Shown here: in pieces, positions 16,646 through 25,171 of the stretch | Layout: the number at the start of each line of letters is the position of its first letter | Numbering within the stretch: position 1 is the first letter of the stretch | Origin: DATEDA01 sp963789885 | Lineage (GTDB): Bacteria; Pseudomonadota; Gammaproteobacteria; Burkholderiales; SG8-39 | Reading direction: 5' to 3' | Assembly: GCA_963789885.1 (NCBI GenBank) | Contig: CAWBNB010000017.1 | Span: 1-64,000, forward strand | Length of the DNA stretch: 64,000 bases | Made by a program: the position numbers and the translations under genes | Notes under the pieces: model-generated | Databases searched by the model: none | What the model saw: the letters and a program-made list of their open reading frames with translations, nothing else | Told to the model about the DNA's origin: nothing

Positions 16646-17047
16646 TCATCCGGCGGGAACGAACTTCACCAGCGTGACCGCGGGCGTGACCGCATCGAAG
16701 CTCGCGCGCACCCGCATGCCGGCGCGGATCCTCCCGCCGACGAGGTTGCTGAAGAGGCGCACGCCCTCGTCGAGCCGGACCTGGACGACGTCGTACGGCA
16801 CCTCGGACGCGAACGCCGGCCAGTAGGCGCGGTGGAACGTGCAGTACGACTCGACCACCCCGGTACCGGACGTCGCGACCCATTCGCTCCGCTCGCCGTG
16901 GCACTGCGTGCAGTAGCGGGCGGCGGGGAACCGATGGTGGCCGCAGTCGAGGCAGCGCTGCAGCATGAGCACGCCACGCTTCGCGCCGTCCCAGAACGGA
17001 CGGTTCGCCGGATCGTCGGGCGGCAGCGGCTTCGCGTAGTCGCTCAC
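16646..17047 (-). CDS. DUF35 OB-fold protein with zinc ribbon (second copy)
   Basis: A 133-residue DUF35 protein, paralogous to the one at 13990-14406. The zinc ribbon is CLDCGHHRFPAARYCTQC (about residues 32-49), followed by the OB-fold strand 'YDVVQVRLDEGVRL'. The GTG start at 17047 overlaps the stop of the second thiolase-like gene by GTGA; upstream sequence in this frame is only the shadow of that gene. It is the presumed partner of that thiolase-like protein. Two such pairs in one operon suggest two successive or alternative C-C cleavage steps. Confidence 0.88.
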   Translation of the reverse strand: MSDYAKPLPPDDPANRPFWDGAKRGVLMLQRCLDCGHHRFPAARYCTQCHGERSEWVATSGTGVVESYCTFHRAYWPAFASEVPYDVVQVRLDEGVRLFSNLVGGRIRAGMRVRASFDAVTPAVTLVKFVPAG

Positions 17048-18186
17048 TGCGCGTCCCGCCCGTAGATGATCGACGTGATCACCGGCGCGGCGGTCATGTA
17101 CTGGACCAGCGCCGCGTCCGCGACCTGCCGTGCGCCGCACTCGCCGCGGACCTGGCGCACCGCCTCGACGTTGAGCGCCCAGCCCTGCATGTAGGACTCG
17201 GACAGATGGCCGCCGCTCGTGTTCGTCGGGAGCGCGCCGCCTAGCGCGAGCTTCCCGTCGGCGACGAACGGGCCGCTGCTGCCGACAGGGCAGAAGCCGA
17301 AGCCCTCGAGCGAGAACAGCACCGTCGGGGTGAAGTTGTCGTAGATCATCAGCGCGTCCATGTCGCGAGGACCCGCGCCGGCCATCGCGTACACGTCGTC
17401 CGCTACCTTCCGCATCGGCCCGCGCCAGAAGTCGTCCGGCGGGAACGTCGACCCAGCGAACTCGGCCGCCTGGGCGAAGCCGCGGATGTAGGCGGGCGGC
17501 TTGCGGAGATCGCGCGCGCGCTCTGCGGTGGTGACGATCATCGCGACGCCGCCGTCGTTGATCAGGCAGTAGTCGAGGAGCCGGAGCGGCTCGCAGATGA
17601 AGCGCGCCGCCCGGTACTCCTCGAGCGTGAACGGCGTGCGCATCACCGCGTCGGGGTTGAGGCTCGCGTGCCGGCGGAACGCCATCGCGATCGCGCCGAG
17701 CTGGTCGGTCGTCGTGCCGTACTCGTCCATGTGCCGGCGCATCATCAGCGCGTGGAAGGCGCCCGGCGAGGTCATCCCGTACGGGAACCACAGCCCCGCG
17801 CCGCCGCTTCCGTACGCGTCGGAGGCGCCGCCGTACCGGTCGCCCGCCGAGCGGCCGTTGTTGCCGTAGACGAGGGCGACGGTCTCCGCCAGACCGGCGG
17901 CGATCACCGCGACCGCCGTCTGGATGCAGATGCCCGAGAACCGCCCCTGTCCCGGCGTGATCGTCGTGTACCGCGGGTTGATGCCGGTGATCTCGCCGAA
18001 GCGCTGGTAGTCGGGAATGCGGTTGATGATGAGCCCGTCGACGTCGGCGAAGCCGAGCCCGCAGTCGTCGAGCGCCGCCTTCAGCGCCCAGACGCCGAGG
18101 TCGTACGCGTCATACTCGGGCAGCTTGCCGTAACGCGTCGTGCCGACGCCGGCGACCGCGACGCGTCCGGCGAGATCCCGGTTCAC
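17044..18186 (-). CDS. Thiolase-like protein lacking the nucleophilic cysteine (second copy)
   Basis: A 380-residue thiolase-like protein ('VAGVGTTRYGKLPEYDAYD' at the start; 'MIYDNFTPTVLFSLEGFGFC' near residue 290; 'NTSGGHLSESYMQGWALN' near 335). As in the first copy, the nucleophile position falls on a glycine in 'GQGRFSGICIQT' (the nearby Cys is out of register). The conserved Tyr-Asp-x-Phe segment, present in both copies, resembles the region that supplies the catalytic tyrosine of Ltp2 aldolases. GTG start at 18186 overlaps the SMP-30 stop; its own stop overlaps the DUF35 start. Retro-aldolase is the favoured role, with a non-catalytic lipid-transfer role as the alternative. Confidence 0.85.
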   Translation of the reverse strand: MNRDLAGRVAVAGVGTTRYGKLPEYDAYDLGVWALKAALDDCGLGFADVDGLIINRIPDYQRFGEITGINPRYTTITPGQGRFSGICIQTAVAVIAAGLAETVALVYGNNGRSAGDRYGGASDAYGSGGAGLWFPYGMTSPGAFHALMMRRHMDEYGTTTDQLGAIAMAFRRHASLNPDAVMRTPFTLEEYRAARFICEPLRLLDYCLINDGGVAMIVTTAERARDLRKPPAYIRGFAQAAEFAGSTFPPDDFWRGPMRKVADDVYAMAGAGPRDMDALMIYDNFTPTVLFSLEGFGFCPVGSSGPFVADGKLALGGALPTNTSGGHLSESYMQGWALNVEAVRQVRGECGARQVADAALVQYMTAAPVITSIIYGRDAQ

Positions 18187-19061
18187 CCGGCGAACCTCGG
18201 TTCGGGGAGCCCGCGTACGCCCACGTCGAGCGCGAACACGCCGCCGGCCTGCGGTTGCGCGGCGAGCGCAGGGTCCGCGAGGTCCATGCGCGCGCTCGTG
18301 ACGTAGAGCGTCCCGAGATCCGGCCCGCCGAACATGCACGTCGTCGGGCGCTGGACCGGCAGGCGGACGGCGCGATCGAGCCGTCCGTCCGGTGCGTAAC
18401 GGTGAATCACCCAGCGGTCGAACTGCGCGCTCCACACGAAACCCTCGGCGTCGACGGTCATCCCGTCCGGGCCGCCGTGACCGGGCTCGGCTTCGACGAA
18501 CACGCGCCGGTTCGCGATCGCGCCGGTTGCGGCGTCGAAGTCGTAGCGGTAGATCCGCCGCGACGGCGTATCGGTGAAGTACATCGTGCGGTCGTCGGGG
18601 CTCCAGCCGATCCCGTTCGAAATCGTGAAGCCGCGGTCCATCGCCGTCACGCGGAAGCCGGGGTCGACGCGATAGAGCTGCCCGATCGCATTGCCGAGCC
18701 TGCGATCGAGCGTGCCCGCCCAGAAGCGGCCCGCACGATCGACCTTGCCGTCGTTGAAACGCTCGTCGCCCAGGGCGAGGCCGGGCAGCTCCAGCCATTG
18801 CAGCTCGCCCCCCGGTGCGTCGAGCGTCGCGAAGCCGTTGCGGAACGCGAACAGGAACCCGCCTTTCTTGCGCAGCGCAAAAGATCCGGGTGGCTTCGGG
18901 AGCGGCCAGTGGTCGACGCGCGCCGTGCGCGGATCGAGCCGCCAGAGGGTCGGGCTGGAGATGTCGATCCACCAGAGCAACTGCTCCAGCGGACACCACA
19001 CCGCGCCCTCGCCGAGAACGTTCTTGCAGTCGACCGCGCAGGCCGCCTGGACTGGGCTCAT
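18183..19061 (-). CDS. SMP-30/gluconolactonase family protein (first copy)
   Basis: A 292-residue six-bladed beta-propeller of the SMP-30 family, calcium- or zinc-dependent lactonases. Metal-site residues are recognisable: the early Glu in 'VLGEGAVW', Asn in 'RFNDGKVDRAGRFWAGT' near residue 105, 'TISNGIGWSPDDRTMYFTDT' near 145 and 'GGPDGMTVDAEGFVW' near 200. All blades appear present. It heads the minus-strand run thiolase-DUF35-ADH-thiolase-DUF35-liv, so it probably opens a lactone in the same pathway. Its last eleven residues are identical to those of the second SMP-30 gene at 23331-24239. Confidence 0.9.
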   Translation of the reverse strand: MSPVQAACAVDCKNVLGEGAVWCPLEQLLWWIDISSPTLWRLDPRTARVDHWPLPKPPGSFALRKKGGFLFAFRNGFATLDAPGGELQWLELPGLALGDERFNDGKVDRAGRFWAGTLDRRLGNAIGQLYRVDPGFRVTAMDRGFTISNGIGWSPDDRTMYFTDTPSRRIYRYDFDAATGAIANRRVFVEAEPGHGGPDGMTVDAEGFVWSAQFDRWVIHRYAPDGRLDRAVRLPVQRPTTCMFGGPDLGTLYVTSARMDLADPALAAQPQAGGVFALDVGVRGLPEPRFAG

Positions 19062-19105
19062 GCCTCCTCCGTTCGGTGCCGCCCGTCCACTGTCGCGCAG
19101 CGAGA

Positions 19106-19141
19106 TGTTGTTGGGCGCGGCGATATCTTGTTGGCTATGAT
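19106..19141 (+). promoter_or_regulatory. Possible promoter and operator between divergent catabolic genes
   Basis: In the 112-base divergent gap, TTGTTGG occurs twice 20 bases apart (19108-19114 and 19128-19134), two helical turns, as a regulator site might. TATGAT at 19136-19141 is a fair -10 for the plus-strand MmgE gene, but the -35 (TTGGGC, 19-base spacer) is poor. Confidence 0.25.
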
Positions 19142-19173
19142 GCTAGCGCCTTCTCGACCGGCCGACAAATGCA

Positions 19174-20541
19174 ATGAACGATCGACCGACTCCCACTGCC
19201 GCTCCCACGATGGCGCGCGCGATCGCGCGCTGGATCCGTGCCGTCGACGCGGCGGCGCTCGATGCGGACGTCGTCGAGAAGGCGCAGCTCTGCCTGCTCG
19301 ACATGATCGGCGTCGCGGCGGCGGCGAGCGATCTGCCGTGGAGCCGACAGGCGGCGCAGTACGCCGCGGCCATGGGCGGCAATCGCGCGACGCTGATCGG
19401 CTCGCCCGCGCGCGCGAGCGTGGCGGAGGCCGCGTTCGCCAACGCGACGGCGGCGCACGGGCTGGTGCAGGAGGACATGCATACGGCGAGCGTGTCGCAC
19501 ATCGGCGTGGTCGTCTGGCCGACCTTGCTTGCGCTCGCCGAAGTGCAGCGGGTGACCGGCCGCGCGTTCGTCGCTGCGGGCGTCATCGGCTACCAGGTCA
19601 TGGCCCGCATCGGACAGGCGCTGATCACGAAGGAGGTGGCGCAGCGATTCCGCCCGACGGGGCTTATCGGTGCGGTCGGCGCGGCCGCCGCGGGCGCCCG
19701 CCTGCTGCGGCTCGGCGAGGACGAAACGGTCAATGCGCTCGCCCTCGCGGCGAACACGGCCGGCGGACTGAACGAGTGGCCGCGCTCGGGCGGCGGCGAG
19801 ATGTTCTTCCATCCGGGTTTTGCCGCGCGCAACGCGGTGACCGCCGTCCTGCTCGCGCGCGCGGGTGCGGAGGCGTCCGAATCGGCGCTCGACGGGCGCG
19901 CCGGACTCTTCGCCGCGTTCGGCGGCGCACGCCCTGCGGCGCTCGACCTCGGCGGCGACTGGGAGATCCTCGCCGCGTATCACAAGCCCGCACCGGCCTG
20001 CAACTACGCGCAGACCCCGGCGCAGGCGGCGCTCGCGGTGCAGGGCGAAGACCGGATCGCGGCCCGCGACATCGAGAGCGTCGTGGTGAAGAGCTTCCCC
20101 GAGGCGATCGCTTACCCGGGCTGCGATCACGCCGGCCCGTACCGCACGCAGCTCCAGGCGAAGATGAGCATCCAGTTCACGGTCGCCGCGGTGCTGGTCC
20201 ACGGCCGGCTCGACGACGAGGTCTTCCGGGACTTCGCTGCCGATGGCGAGGTGACGCGACTTGCGCGGCGGGTGCGACTCGAAAACGACGCCGAGCTCGC
20301 GCGCGGCTACCCGCAGCGGCAGGGCGCGGAGGTGATCGTGACCCTCCGCGACGGCCGTACCGTCGGCCGGCGGCTCCTCGAGCTCGAGCCGCTCGATCCG
20401 GCAGGCGTACGGCGGCGCACGCGCGCGGCGCTCACCGGCCTGCTCGGCGACGCGCGCGCCGCCGAGGTCGAGCGCGAGCTCGACACGATCACCGGCTCGC
20501 CCGATGCCGCGCGCATCGTGCGGCTGCTCGGACGCGACTGA
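19174..20541 (+). CDS. MmgE/PrpD family protein
   Basis: A 455-residue member of the MmgE/PrpD family (2-methylcitrate dehydratase and cis-aconitate decarboxylase relatives). Recognisable blocks are 'LCLLDMIGVAAAASDL' near residue 40, 'ANATAAHGLVQEDMHTASVSH' near 95 with the active-site region, 'GYQVMARIG' and 'HPGFAARNAVTAVLLARAGA' near 215. The length is standard. Family enzymes dehydrate, decarboxylate or isomerise tri- and dicarboxylates; many paralogues in catabolic clusters have no assigned substrate. It is the first plus-strand gene after the divergent gap and is followed by an acyl-CoA ligase 10 bases downstream, so they form an operon. Confidence 0.88.
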   Translation: MNDRPTPTAAPTMARAIARWIRAVDAAALDADVVEKAQLCLLDMIGVAAAASDLPWSRQAAQYAAAMGGNRATLIGSPARASVAEAAFANATAAHGLVQEDMHTASVSHIGVVVWPTLLALAEVQRVTGRAFVAAGVIGYQVMARIGQALITKEVAQRFRPTGLIGAVGAAAAGARLLRLGEDETVNALALAANTAGGLNEWPRSGGGEMFFHPGFAARNAVTAVLLARAGAEASESALDGRAGLFAAFGGARPAALDLGGDWEILAAYHKPAPACNYAQTPAQAALAVQGEDRIAARDIESVVVKSFPEAIAYPGCDHAGPYRTQLQAKMSIQFTVAAVLVHGRLDDEVFRDFAADGEVTRLARRVRLENDAELARGYPQRQGAEVIVTLRDGRTVGRRLLELEPLDPAGVRRRTRAALTGLLGDARAAEVERELDTITGSPDAARIVRLLGRD

Positions 20542-20551
20542 GGAAGCGGGC

Positions 20552-22132
20552 GTGCCGACGAAGCCGGCGAGCCGGACCATCCCGGACCTGATCGACGAGC
20601 TCGCCGCGCGCTTCCCCGACCGCGAGGCGCTGGTCGGATCCGGCCGGCGCTATACCTACCGCGAGCTCCGTGCCGAGGTGCGGCGGATCGCGCGCGGCCT
20701 CGCCGCCCTCGGCGTTCGCCGCGGCGACAAGGTCGCGATCCTGATGGGCAACCGGCCCGAGTGGCTGATCGCCGATTTCGCGATCACGCTGCTCGGCGGC
20801 GTGATGGTGGGCGTCAACACCTGGGCGACCGCGCGCGAGCTGGAGTACGTCCTCGGCCACGCCGACACCCGGTTCCTGATCACGGCCGATCGCTTCCTGA
20901 AGTACGACTACCGCGCGCTGCTCGCCGGGCTGCGGCTCCCGCTCCTCGAACGAATCGTCGGGCTAGGCGACGACCTTGCCGGCGGCTGGCTGCCGTATGC
21001 CGGCCTGGCTTCCCTCGGCGCGACGGTGCCCGACGCGGTGATCGACGCGGCGCAGCGCGCGGTCCGGCCGGAGGACGTGGCCTACCTCCTTTACACCTCG
21101 GGCTCGACCTCCCTGCCGAAGGGCGTGCAGCTCCAGCACTACGCGCTGATCGAGAACATGTGGCAGATCGGCGAGCGCCAGCGCGTCACCGAGCACGACC
21201 GGCTGTGGCTCGCGGTGTCGCTCTTCTGGGGGCTCGGCTGCGAGAACGCCCTGTTCAACGTCATGACCCACGCCGGCTGCGTCGTGCTGCAGGAGCATTT
21301 CGACGCCGGGGAGGCGCTCGCGCTGATCGAGCGGGAGCGCTGCACGATGTTCTACGGCACGCCCAACATGGCGCAGGCGCTGCACGAGCATCCCGACCGG
21401 GCGAAGCGCGACCTGTCGAGCCTGCGCGGCGGCGCGACCATCGGCACGCCCGAGCAGATCATGCGCGTCGTCGAGCTCGGTGCGCGCGAGGTCTGCAACA
21501 TCTACGGCCTGACCGAGACCTACGGCAATTGCAACGTCGCCGACGCCGCCGATCCGCTCGAGAAGCGGCTCGCGAGCGTCGGGCGGCCGCTCGACGGCGT
21601 CGACCAGCGGATCGTCGATCCGGAGTCGGGCCGCGTCCTTCCGCCCGGCGAGGTGGGCGAGGTTCGGGTGAAGGGCTACGTGACGTGCGGCTACTACAAG
21701 GATCCGGCGCGCACCGCCGAATCGCTCGACGAGCACGGGTATTTCAGGACCGGGGATCTCGGCGTCGTCGACGCCGACGGCTCGCTCCACTTCCGCGGCC
21801 GCATCAAGGAGATGGTCAAGACCGGCGGGATCAACGTCGCACCGGTGGAAGTCGAGGAGGTGCTGATGTCGCATCCCGCCGTGCACGCCGCGTTCGTCAC
21901 TGGCGTGCCCGATCCGCAGCGCGACGAGGTGCTCGCGGCGGTGATCGTGCCGAAGCCGGGCGCGACGCTATCGGAGGAGGACGTCTGCACGTACTGCCGC
22001 ACGGCGCTCGCGGCCTACAAGGTGCCGCGGCTCGTCCGCTTCGTGGCGGAGCACGAGCTGCCGCTCACGACGACCGGGAAGCTGCAGAAGAACCGGCTCG
22101 CGGCGACGTTCTTCGCCGACCGCATCGGCTGA
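20552..22132 (+). CDS. AMP-dependent acyl-CoA synthetase/ligase
   Basis: A 526-residue member of the ANL superfamily. Motifs are the phosphate loop 'LLYTSGSTSLPKGVQ' near residue 180, the adenine-binding motif 'IYGLTETYGN' near 315, 'YFRTGDLGVVDADGSLHFRGR' near 400, and the C-terminal catalytic lysine in 'TTTGKLQKNRL' near 510. All are complete. The GTG at 20552 after AGGAAG is chosen as start; the frame opens 16 codons earlier inside the previous gene. It would activate a carboxylic acid to its CoA thioester, supplying the substrate for the thiolase-like/DUF35 enzymes encoded divergently. Confidence 0.92.
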   Translation: MPTKPASRTIPDLIDELAARFPDREALVGSGRRYTYRELRAEVRRIARGLAALGVRRGDKVAILMGNRPEWLIADFAITLLGGVMVGVNTWATARELEYVLGHADTRFLITADRFLKYDYRALLAGLRLPLLERIVGLGDDLAGGWLPYAGLASLGATVPDAVIDAAQRAVRPEDVAYLLYTSGSTSLPKGVQLQHYALIENMWQIGERQRVTEHDRLWLAVSLFWGLGCENALFNVMTHAGCVVLQEHFDAGEALALIERERCTMFYGTPNMAQALHEHPDRAKRDLSSLRGGATIGTPEQIMRVVELGAREVCNIYGLTETYGNCNVADAADPLEKRLASVGRPLDGVDQRIVDPESGRVLPPGEVGEVRVKGYVTCGYYKDPARTAESLDEHGYFRTGDLGVVDADGSLHFRGRIKEMVKTGGINVAPVEVEEVLMSHPAVHAAFVTGVPDPQRDEVLAAVIVPKPGATLSEEDVCTYCRTALAAYKVPRLVRFVAEHELPLTTTGKLQKNRLAATFFADRIG

Positions 22133-22139
22133 CGCGCCG

Positions 22140-22274
22140 GACTTCCTCTCTAGGCCATCCCGATGGCTCGGCGAGCGGGTGCAGCACCGTGCCCGGCAGC
22201 CGGTTCTCGAAACCGAAGCAGTCGGCCCGCTGCCGGTTGCAGGTGATGAGGAGGATGCTCGGGCGTTCCGTCAT
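22140..22274 (-). pseudogene. N-terminal remnant of a sulfatase/phosphonate hydrolase gene
   Basis: On the minus strand from the ATG at 22274 the peptide starts MTERPSILLITCNRQRADCF and continues GFENR, the typical opening of type I sulfatases and phosphonate monoester hydrolases (strand, then the metal-binding start), although the usual D-D/Q pair reads C-N-R. Similarity stops after about 25 residues and no CxPxR sulfatase signature follows. It overlaps the region just before the Bug receptor and ends against the ligase gene. Read as a deletion remnant; the assignment rests on a short stretch. Confidence 0.4.
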
Positions 22275-22287
22275 ATCATCTGTTTCC

Positions 22288-23268
22288 GTGCCGAGCAAAT
22301 TCGTTGCCGGAATCTGCGTTGCCGCAGCCCTCGCCTGCGCCGGCTCGTCCGGCGCGCAGGCGCAGGACTTTCCCAACCGGCCCGTGCGCCTGATCGTGCC
22401 CTTTCCGCCCGGCGGGGTGATGGACGTGACCGCGCGCGCGGTCGCGGGGCCGCTGCAGGAAAGCCTCGGACAGTCGGTCATCATCGAGAACCGTCCGGGC
22501 GGCGGCGGCAACATCGGCACCGAGATCGTTGCGCGCTCGGCGGCCGACGGCTACACCCTGCTCGTGATCGGCGACCACACCACGATCGCGCCAGCGCTCT
22601 ATTCGCACCTCTCGTACGACTTTCTCAGGGACTTCGCGCCGATCACCAACCTCGTGATCGGCTCGCACGTGCTGGTGGCCCACAGCTCGCTCGCCGTCAA
22701 CAGCGTGCAGGAGCTGATCGCCGAAGCGAAGAAGCACCCCGGGCAGTTGAGCTACGCCTCGCCGGGCAGCGGCACCGCGCAGCACCTCGGGGCCGAAATG
22801 TTCAAGACGATGGCGGGCGGACTGCAGATCACCCACATCCCGTACAAGGGCGGCGGCCAGGCGATTACCGACGTGGTGGCGGGCCAGGTGAAGCTCGCCA
22901 TGCTCGGCCTTGCGCCCGCGCTGCCGCACATCCGGTCCGGGAAGCTGAAGGCGCTCGGCGTCACCGGCGCGAAGCGCGTCGCCATCCTCCCCGACGTGCC
23001 GACCATCGCGGAGTCCGGGCTGCCGGGCTTCGTAACGCTGCAGTGGTACGGCGTCGCCGCACCCGCCGCCACGCCTCAGCCGGTGATCCAGAAGCTGCAG
23101 GCGGAGCTCGTCAAGGCCGTGCAGCATCCCGCCACCGTCGAGCGGCTCGCGGCGGTCGGCATGGAGGTCGCGCCGAGCGCGAGCCCGGCCGAGTACGCGA
23201 GGTTCATCCGCGAGGACATGGCGAAGTGGCCGGCTGTGGTGAAGAGCGCCGGCGCGAAGGTCGACTAG
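22288..23268 (+). CDS. Bug/TctC family tripartite tricarboxylate receptor protein (first copy)
   Basis: A protein of about 326 residues with a signal peptide ending GAQAQ and the Bug-family opening 'DFPNRPVRLIVPFPPGG', then 'VIIENRPGGGGNIGTE', 'THIPYKGGGQAITDVVAGQV' and 'ILPDVPTIAESG'. These periplasmic receptors bind carboxylates or amides and serve TctAB-type symporters, or act alone as sensors; no TctA or TctB gene is nearby. The GTG at 22288 gives the family length and a clean signal peptide but has no good ribosome-binding site; in-frame ATGs at 22246 and 22255 are alternatives. The large number of such receptors is typical of Burkholderiales. Confidence 0.88.
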   Translation: MPSKFVAGICVAAALACAGSSGAQAQDFPNRPVRLIVPFPPGGVMDVTARAVAGPLQESLGQSVIIENRPGGGGNIGTEIVARSAADGYTLLVIGDHTTIAPALYSHLSYDFLRDFAPITNLVIGSHVLVAHSSLAVNSVQELIAEAKKHPGQLSYASPGSGTAQHLGAEMFKTMAGGLQITHIPYKGGGQAITDVVAGQVKLAMLGLAPALPHIRSGKLKALGVTGAKRVAILPDVPTIAESGLPGFVTLQWYGVAAPAATPQPVIQKLQAELVKAVQHPATVERLAAVGMEVAPSASPAEYARFIREDMAKWPAVVKSAGAKVD

Positions 23269-23330
23269 GCGCGCGCATCTTCCCTGATCATGTCCGCGGC
23301 CTTCTCCGCGATCATGATAGCGAATTGAGG

Positions 23331-24239
23331 CTAGCCGGCGAACCGCGGCTCCGGCAATCCCCGCACGCCGAGCCCGGTCACCTTGAAGAGGCTCCCGGCA
23401 AGGAACTGCGGTTTCGCTTCCTTCGCGAAGCGGTCGTGGACGGCCGGGTGCTTCACCCGCGCCATCGAGGTGACGTACAGCTCGTCGAGCCGGTCGCCGC
23501 CGAACATGCAGCTCGTGATGTTCCGCACCGGCATCCCGATCCGCCGCTCCACCGATCCGTCCGGTGCGTAGCGGACGAGATCGCCGGAGATGAGCTGCGC
23601 GTTCCACACGCAGCCTTCCTCGTCGATCGTCGAGCCGTCGGCGACGCCGCCGTCGTCCTTGAACGACGCGAAGAGCCGCTTGTTCGACAGCGTCCCGGTC
23701 GCGAGGTCGAAGTCGTACGCCCAGTACTCGTCCTGGAACGTGTCGGCGAAGTAGAACGTGCGGTCGTCCGGGCTCCAGCACGGCCCGTTCGAGCAGATGA
23801 TGCCGGAATCGACCCGGGTCACCCGCAGGTCCGGATCGAGCCGGTACAGGCCGCAGATCGCGAGCTCCTCCTGGTCGTCCATCCCGCCGGCATAGAAGCG
23901 GCCGCGGCGGTCGCACTTGCCGTCGTTCAGGCGCGTGCGCGGCACGTCGGCCTCGACGAGCTGGATGAGGTCGAGCTTCCCGCCCGTGAAGTCGAAGAAG
24001 TAGAAGCCGTCGTCGAGCGCGAGCACCGCGCCGCCCGCCCGGCGCAGCGCCATCGCGCCGACGTCGCGGCCGAGCGACCAGTTCTCGACCTTGCCGGTGC
24101 GCGGGTCGAGGCGCCAGATCGACGGCTTGCCGACGCGCCGACCGGTCCCGTCGACCCAGTACAGCCGGCCTTCCTCCATGTCCCACACCGGTCCCTCGCC
24201 GAGGTGGTTCTCGCACTGCAGGACGCACTCGATCTTCAT
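23331..24239 (-). CDS. SMP-30/gluconolactonase family protein (second copy)
   Basis: A 302-residue SMP-30 beta-propeller. Metal-site motifs are 'HLGEGPVWDMEEGRLYWVD' at the N-terminus, 'TRLNDGKCDRRGRFYAGG' near residue 105, 'IICSNGPCWSPDDRTFYFADT' near 150 and 'GVADGSTIDEEGCVWNAQ' near 205. It ends with the same eleven residues as the first copy (VRGLPEPRFAG), marking the two as paralogues. The ATG at 24239 overlaps the stop of the methyltransferase gene (ATGA). It converges with the Bug receptor gene. A lactonase role in sugar-acid or aromatic catabolism is likely; the substrate is unknown. Confidence 0.9.
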   Translation of the reverse strand: MKIECVLQCENHLGEGPVWDMEEGRLYWVDGTGRRVGKPSIWRLDPRTGKVENWSLGRDVGAMALRRAGGAVLALDDGFYFFDFTGGKLDLIQLVEADVPRTRLNDGKCDRRGRFYAGGMDDQEELAICGLYRLDPDLRVTRVDSGIICSNGPCWSPDDRTFYFADTFQDEYWAYDFDLATGTLSNKRLFASFKDDGGVADGSTIDEEGCVWNAQLISGDLVRYAPDGSVERRIGMPVRNITSCMFGGDRLDELYVTSMARVKHPAVHDRFAKEAKPQFLAGSLFKVTGLGVRGLPEPRFAG

Positions 24240-25159
24240 GCCACCTCGCGCTTGCGCTCGATCCATGCCTGTCCGACAGCGGTCGTCTCGAGCCGGATGC
24301 CCGCACCCGCCGCGAACGCTTCGATCGCCCGTCGCGCCCCCGGCCAGCTGTAGTCGTCGCACACCATCCGCCCGCCCGGCGCGAGGCGCGGGTAGAAATA
24401 CGCGAGCGCGCCCGCCGTCGGCGCATGGAGATCGACGTCGAGGTGCACGAAGCGGTACGTCCGCTCGGGCACGCCCGCGAGGGATTCCGGGAGCCAGCCG
24501 GGGTGGAATTCGATCGCGGGGAACTCCGCGAGATGCCGCCTGACGTCGTCGAGCGAGGCGGTGAACGCGCCCTGCACGTTCATGCTGCGCATCCGCCCCG
24601 ATTGGGCATCCGCACCGGCGATCACGTCCTCCGAGCCCGGTGCGCTCAGCCCGGCGAACGAGTCGAACACGTGATAGTCCTCGCCCCGGTAGTCGGGCCG
24701 TCGCCAGCGCGTCGCGCCGCAGAGGAGGTACGAGGACATGCCGCGGAAGCAGCCGCATTCGGCGACCGCCCCCGCCGATTCGGGGGTGCCTTCGAACAGG
24801 CGCACCAGGGCGAGCTGGCGGGCGAGGCGCGCGACCGGCAGCGGCAGCGTGCCGGTCCGCCGCAGGCCCTCGAGATAGAGCGCCTCGAACGCCGCCGGCG
24901 GGCGCTCGGTCAGGCGCAGGAGCTCGCCGAACCGGGTGACGGCTTCCTCGATCCGGCCCTGCCGGTGCACGCTCTCGATGAGCAGCTGGTGCACGTAGTA
25001 CGACACCGACTTGGCCGGGAGCGGCACGGGATCGGCGACCGACCCGAGGATCACGCCGGCGAGTCCCTCGAGTGCCGCCCATTGCCGCCCCGCGTAGAGC
25101 TCGTTCGCCTTCGCGACCGCTTCGACGACGCTCATCGACGCCGGCTGGTTGGTAGACAC
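24236..25159 (-). CDS. TylF-like SAM-dependent methyltransferase domain protein
   Basis: A 307-residue protein. After about 110 helical residues comes a class I methyltransferase domain of the TylF/macrocin O-methyltransferase type: motif I 'GAVAECGCFRGMSSYLL' near residue 130, 'YHVFDSFAGLSAPG' near 160, 'YRFVHLDVDLHAPTAGALAYF' near 235 and 'APGGRMVCDDYSWPGARRAI' near 260, including the metal-binding Asp pair. TylF relatives methylate sugar hydroxyls, but many bacterial members have unknown substrates. The frame opens with a GTG at 25159; an ATG at 25135 is equally possible, as neither has a clear ribosome-binding site. It is coupled to the second SMP-30 gene by a 4-base overlap. Confidence 0.8.
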   Translation of the reverse strand: MSTNQPASMSVVEAVAKANELYAGRQWAALEGLAGVILGSVADPVPLPAKSVSYYVHQLLIESVHRQGRIEEAVTRFGELLRLTERPPAAFEALYLEGLRRTGTLPLPVARLARQLALVRLFEGTPESAGAVAECGCFRGMSSYLLCGATRWRRPDYRGEDYHVFDSFAGLSAPGSEDVIAGADAQSGRMRSMNVQGAFTASLDDVRRHLAEFPAIEFHPGWLPESLAGVPERTYRFVHLDVDLHAPTAGALAYFYPRLAPGGRMVCDDYSWPGARRAIEAFAAGAGIRLETTAVGQAWIERKREVA

Positions 25160-25171
25160 CGGACGCCCAGG

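Noticed and set aside
23269..23330. Short minus-strand peptide MIAEKAADMIREDAR and a partial hairpin
   Set aside because: Only about 15 residues between convergent genes; the hairpin has two central mismatches. Neither supports a feature.
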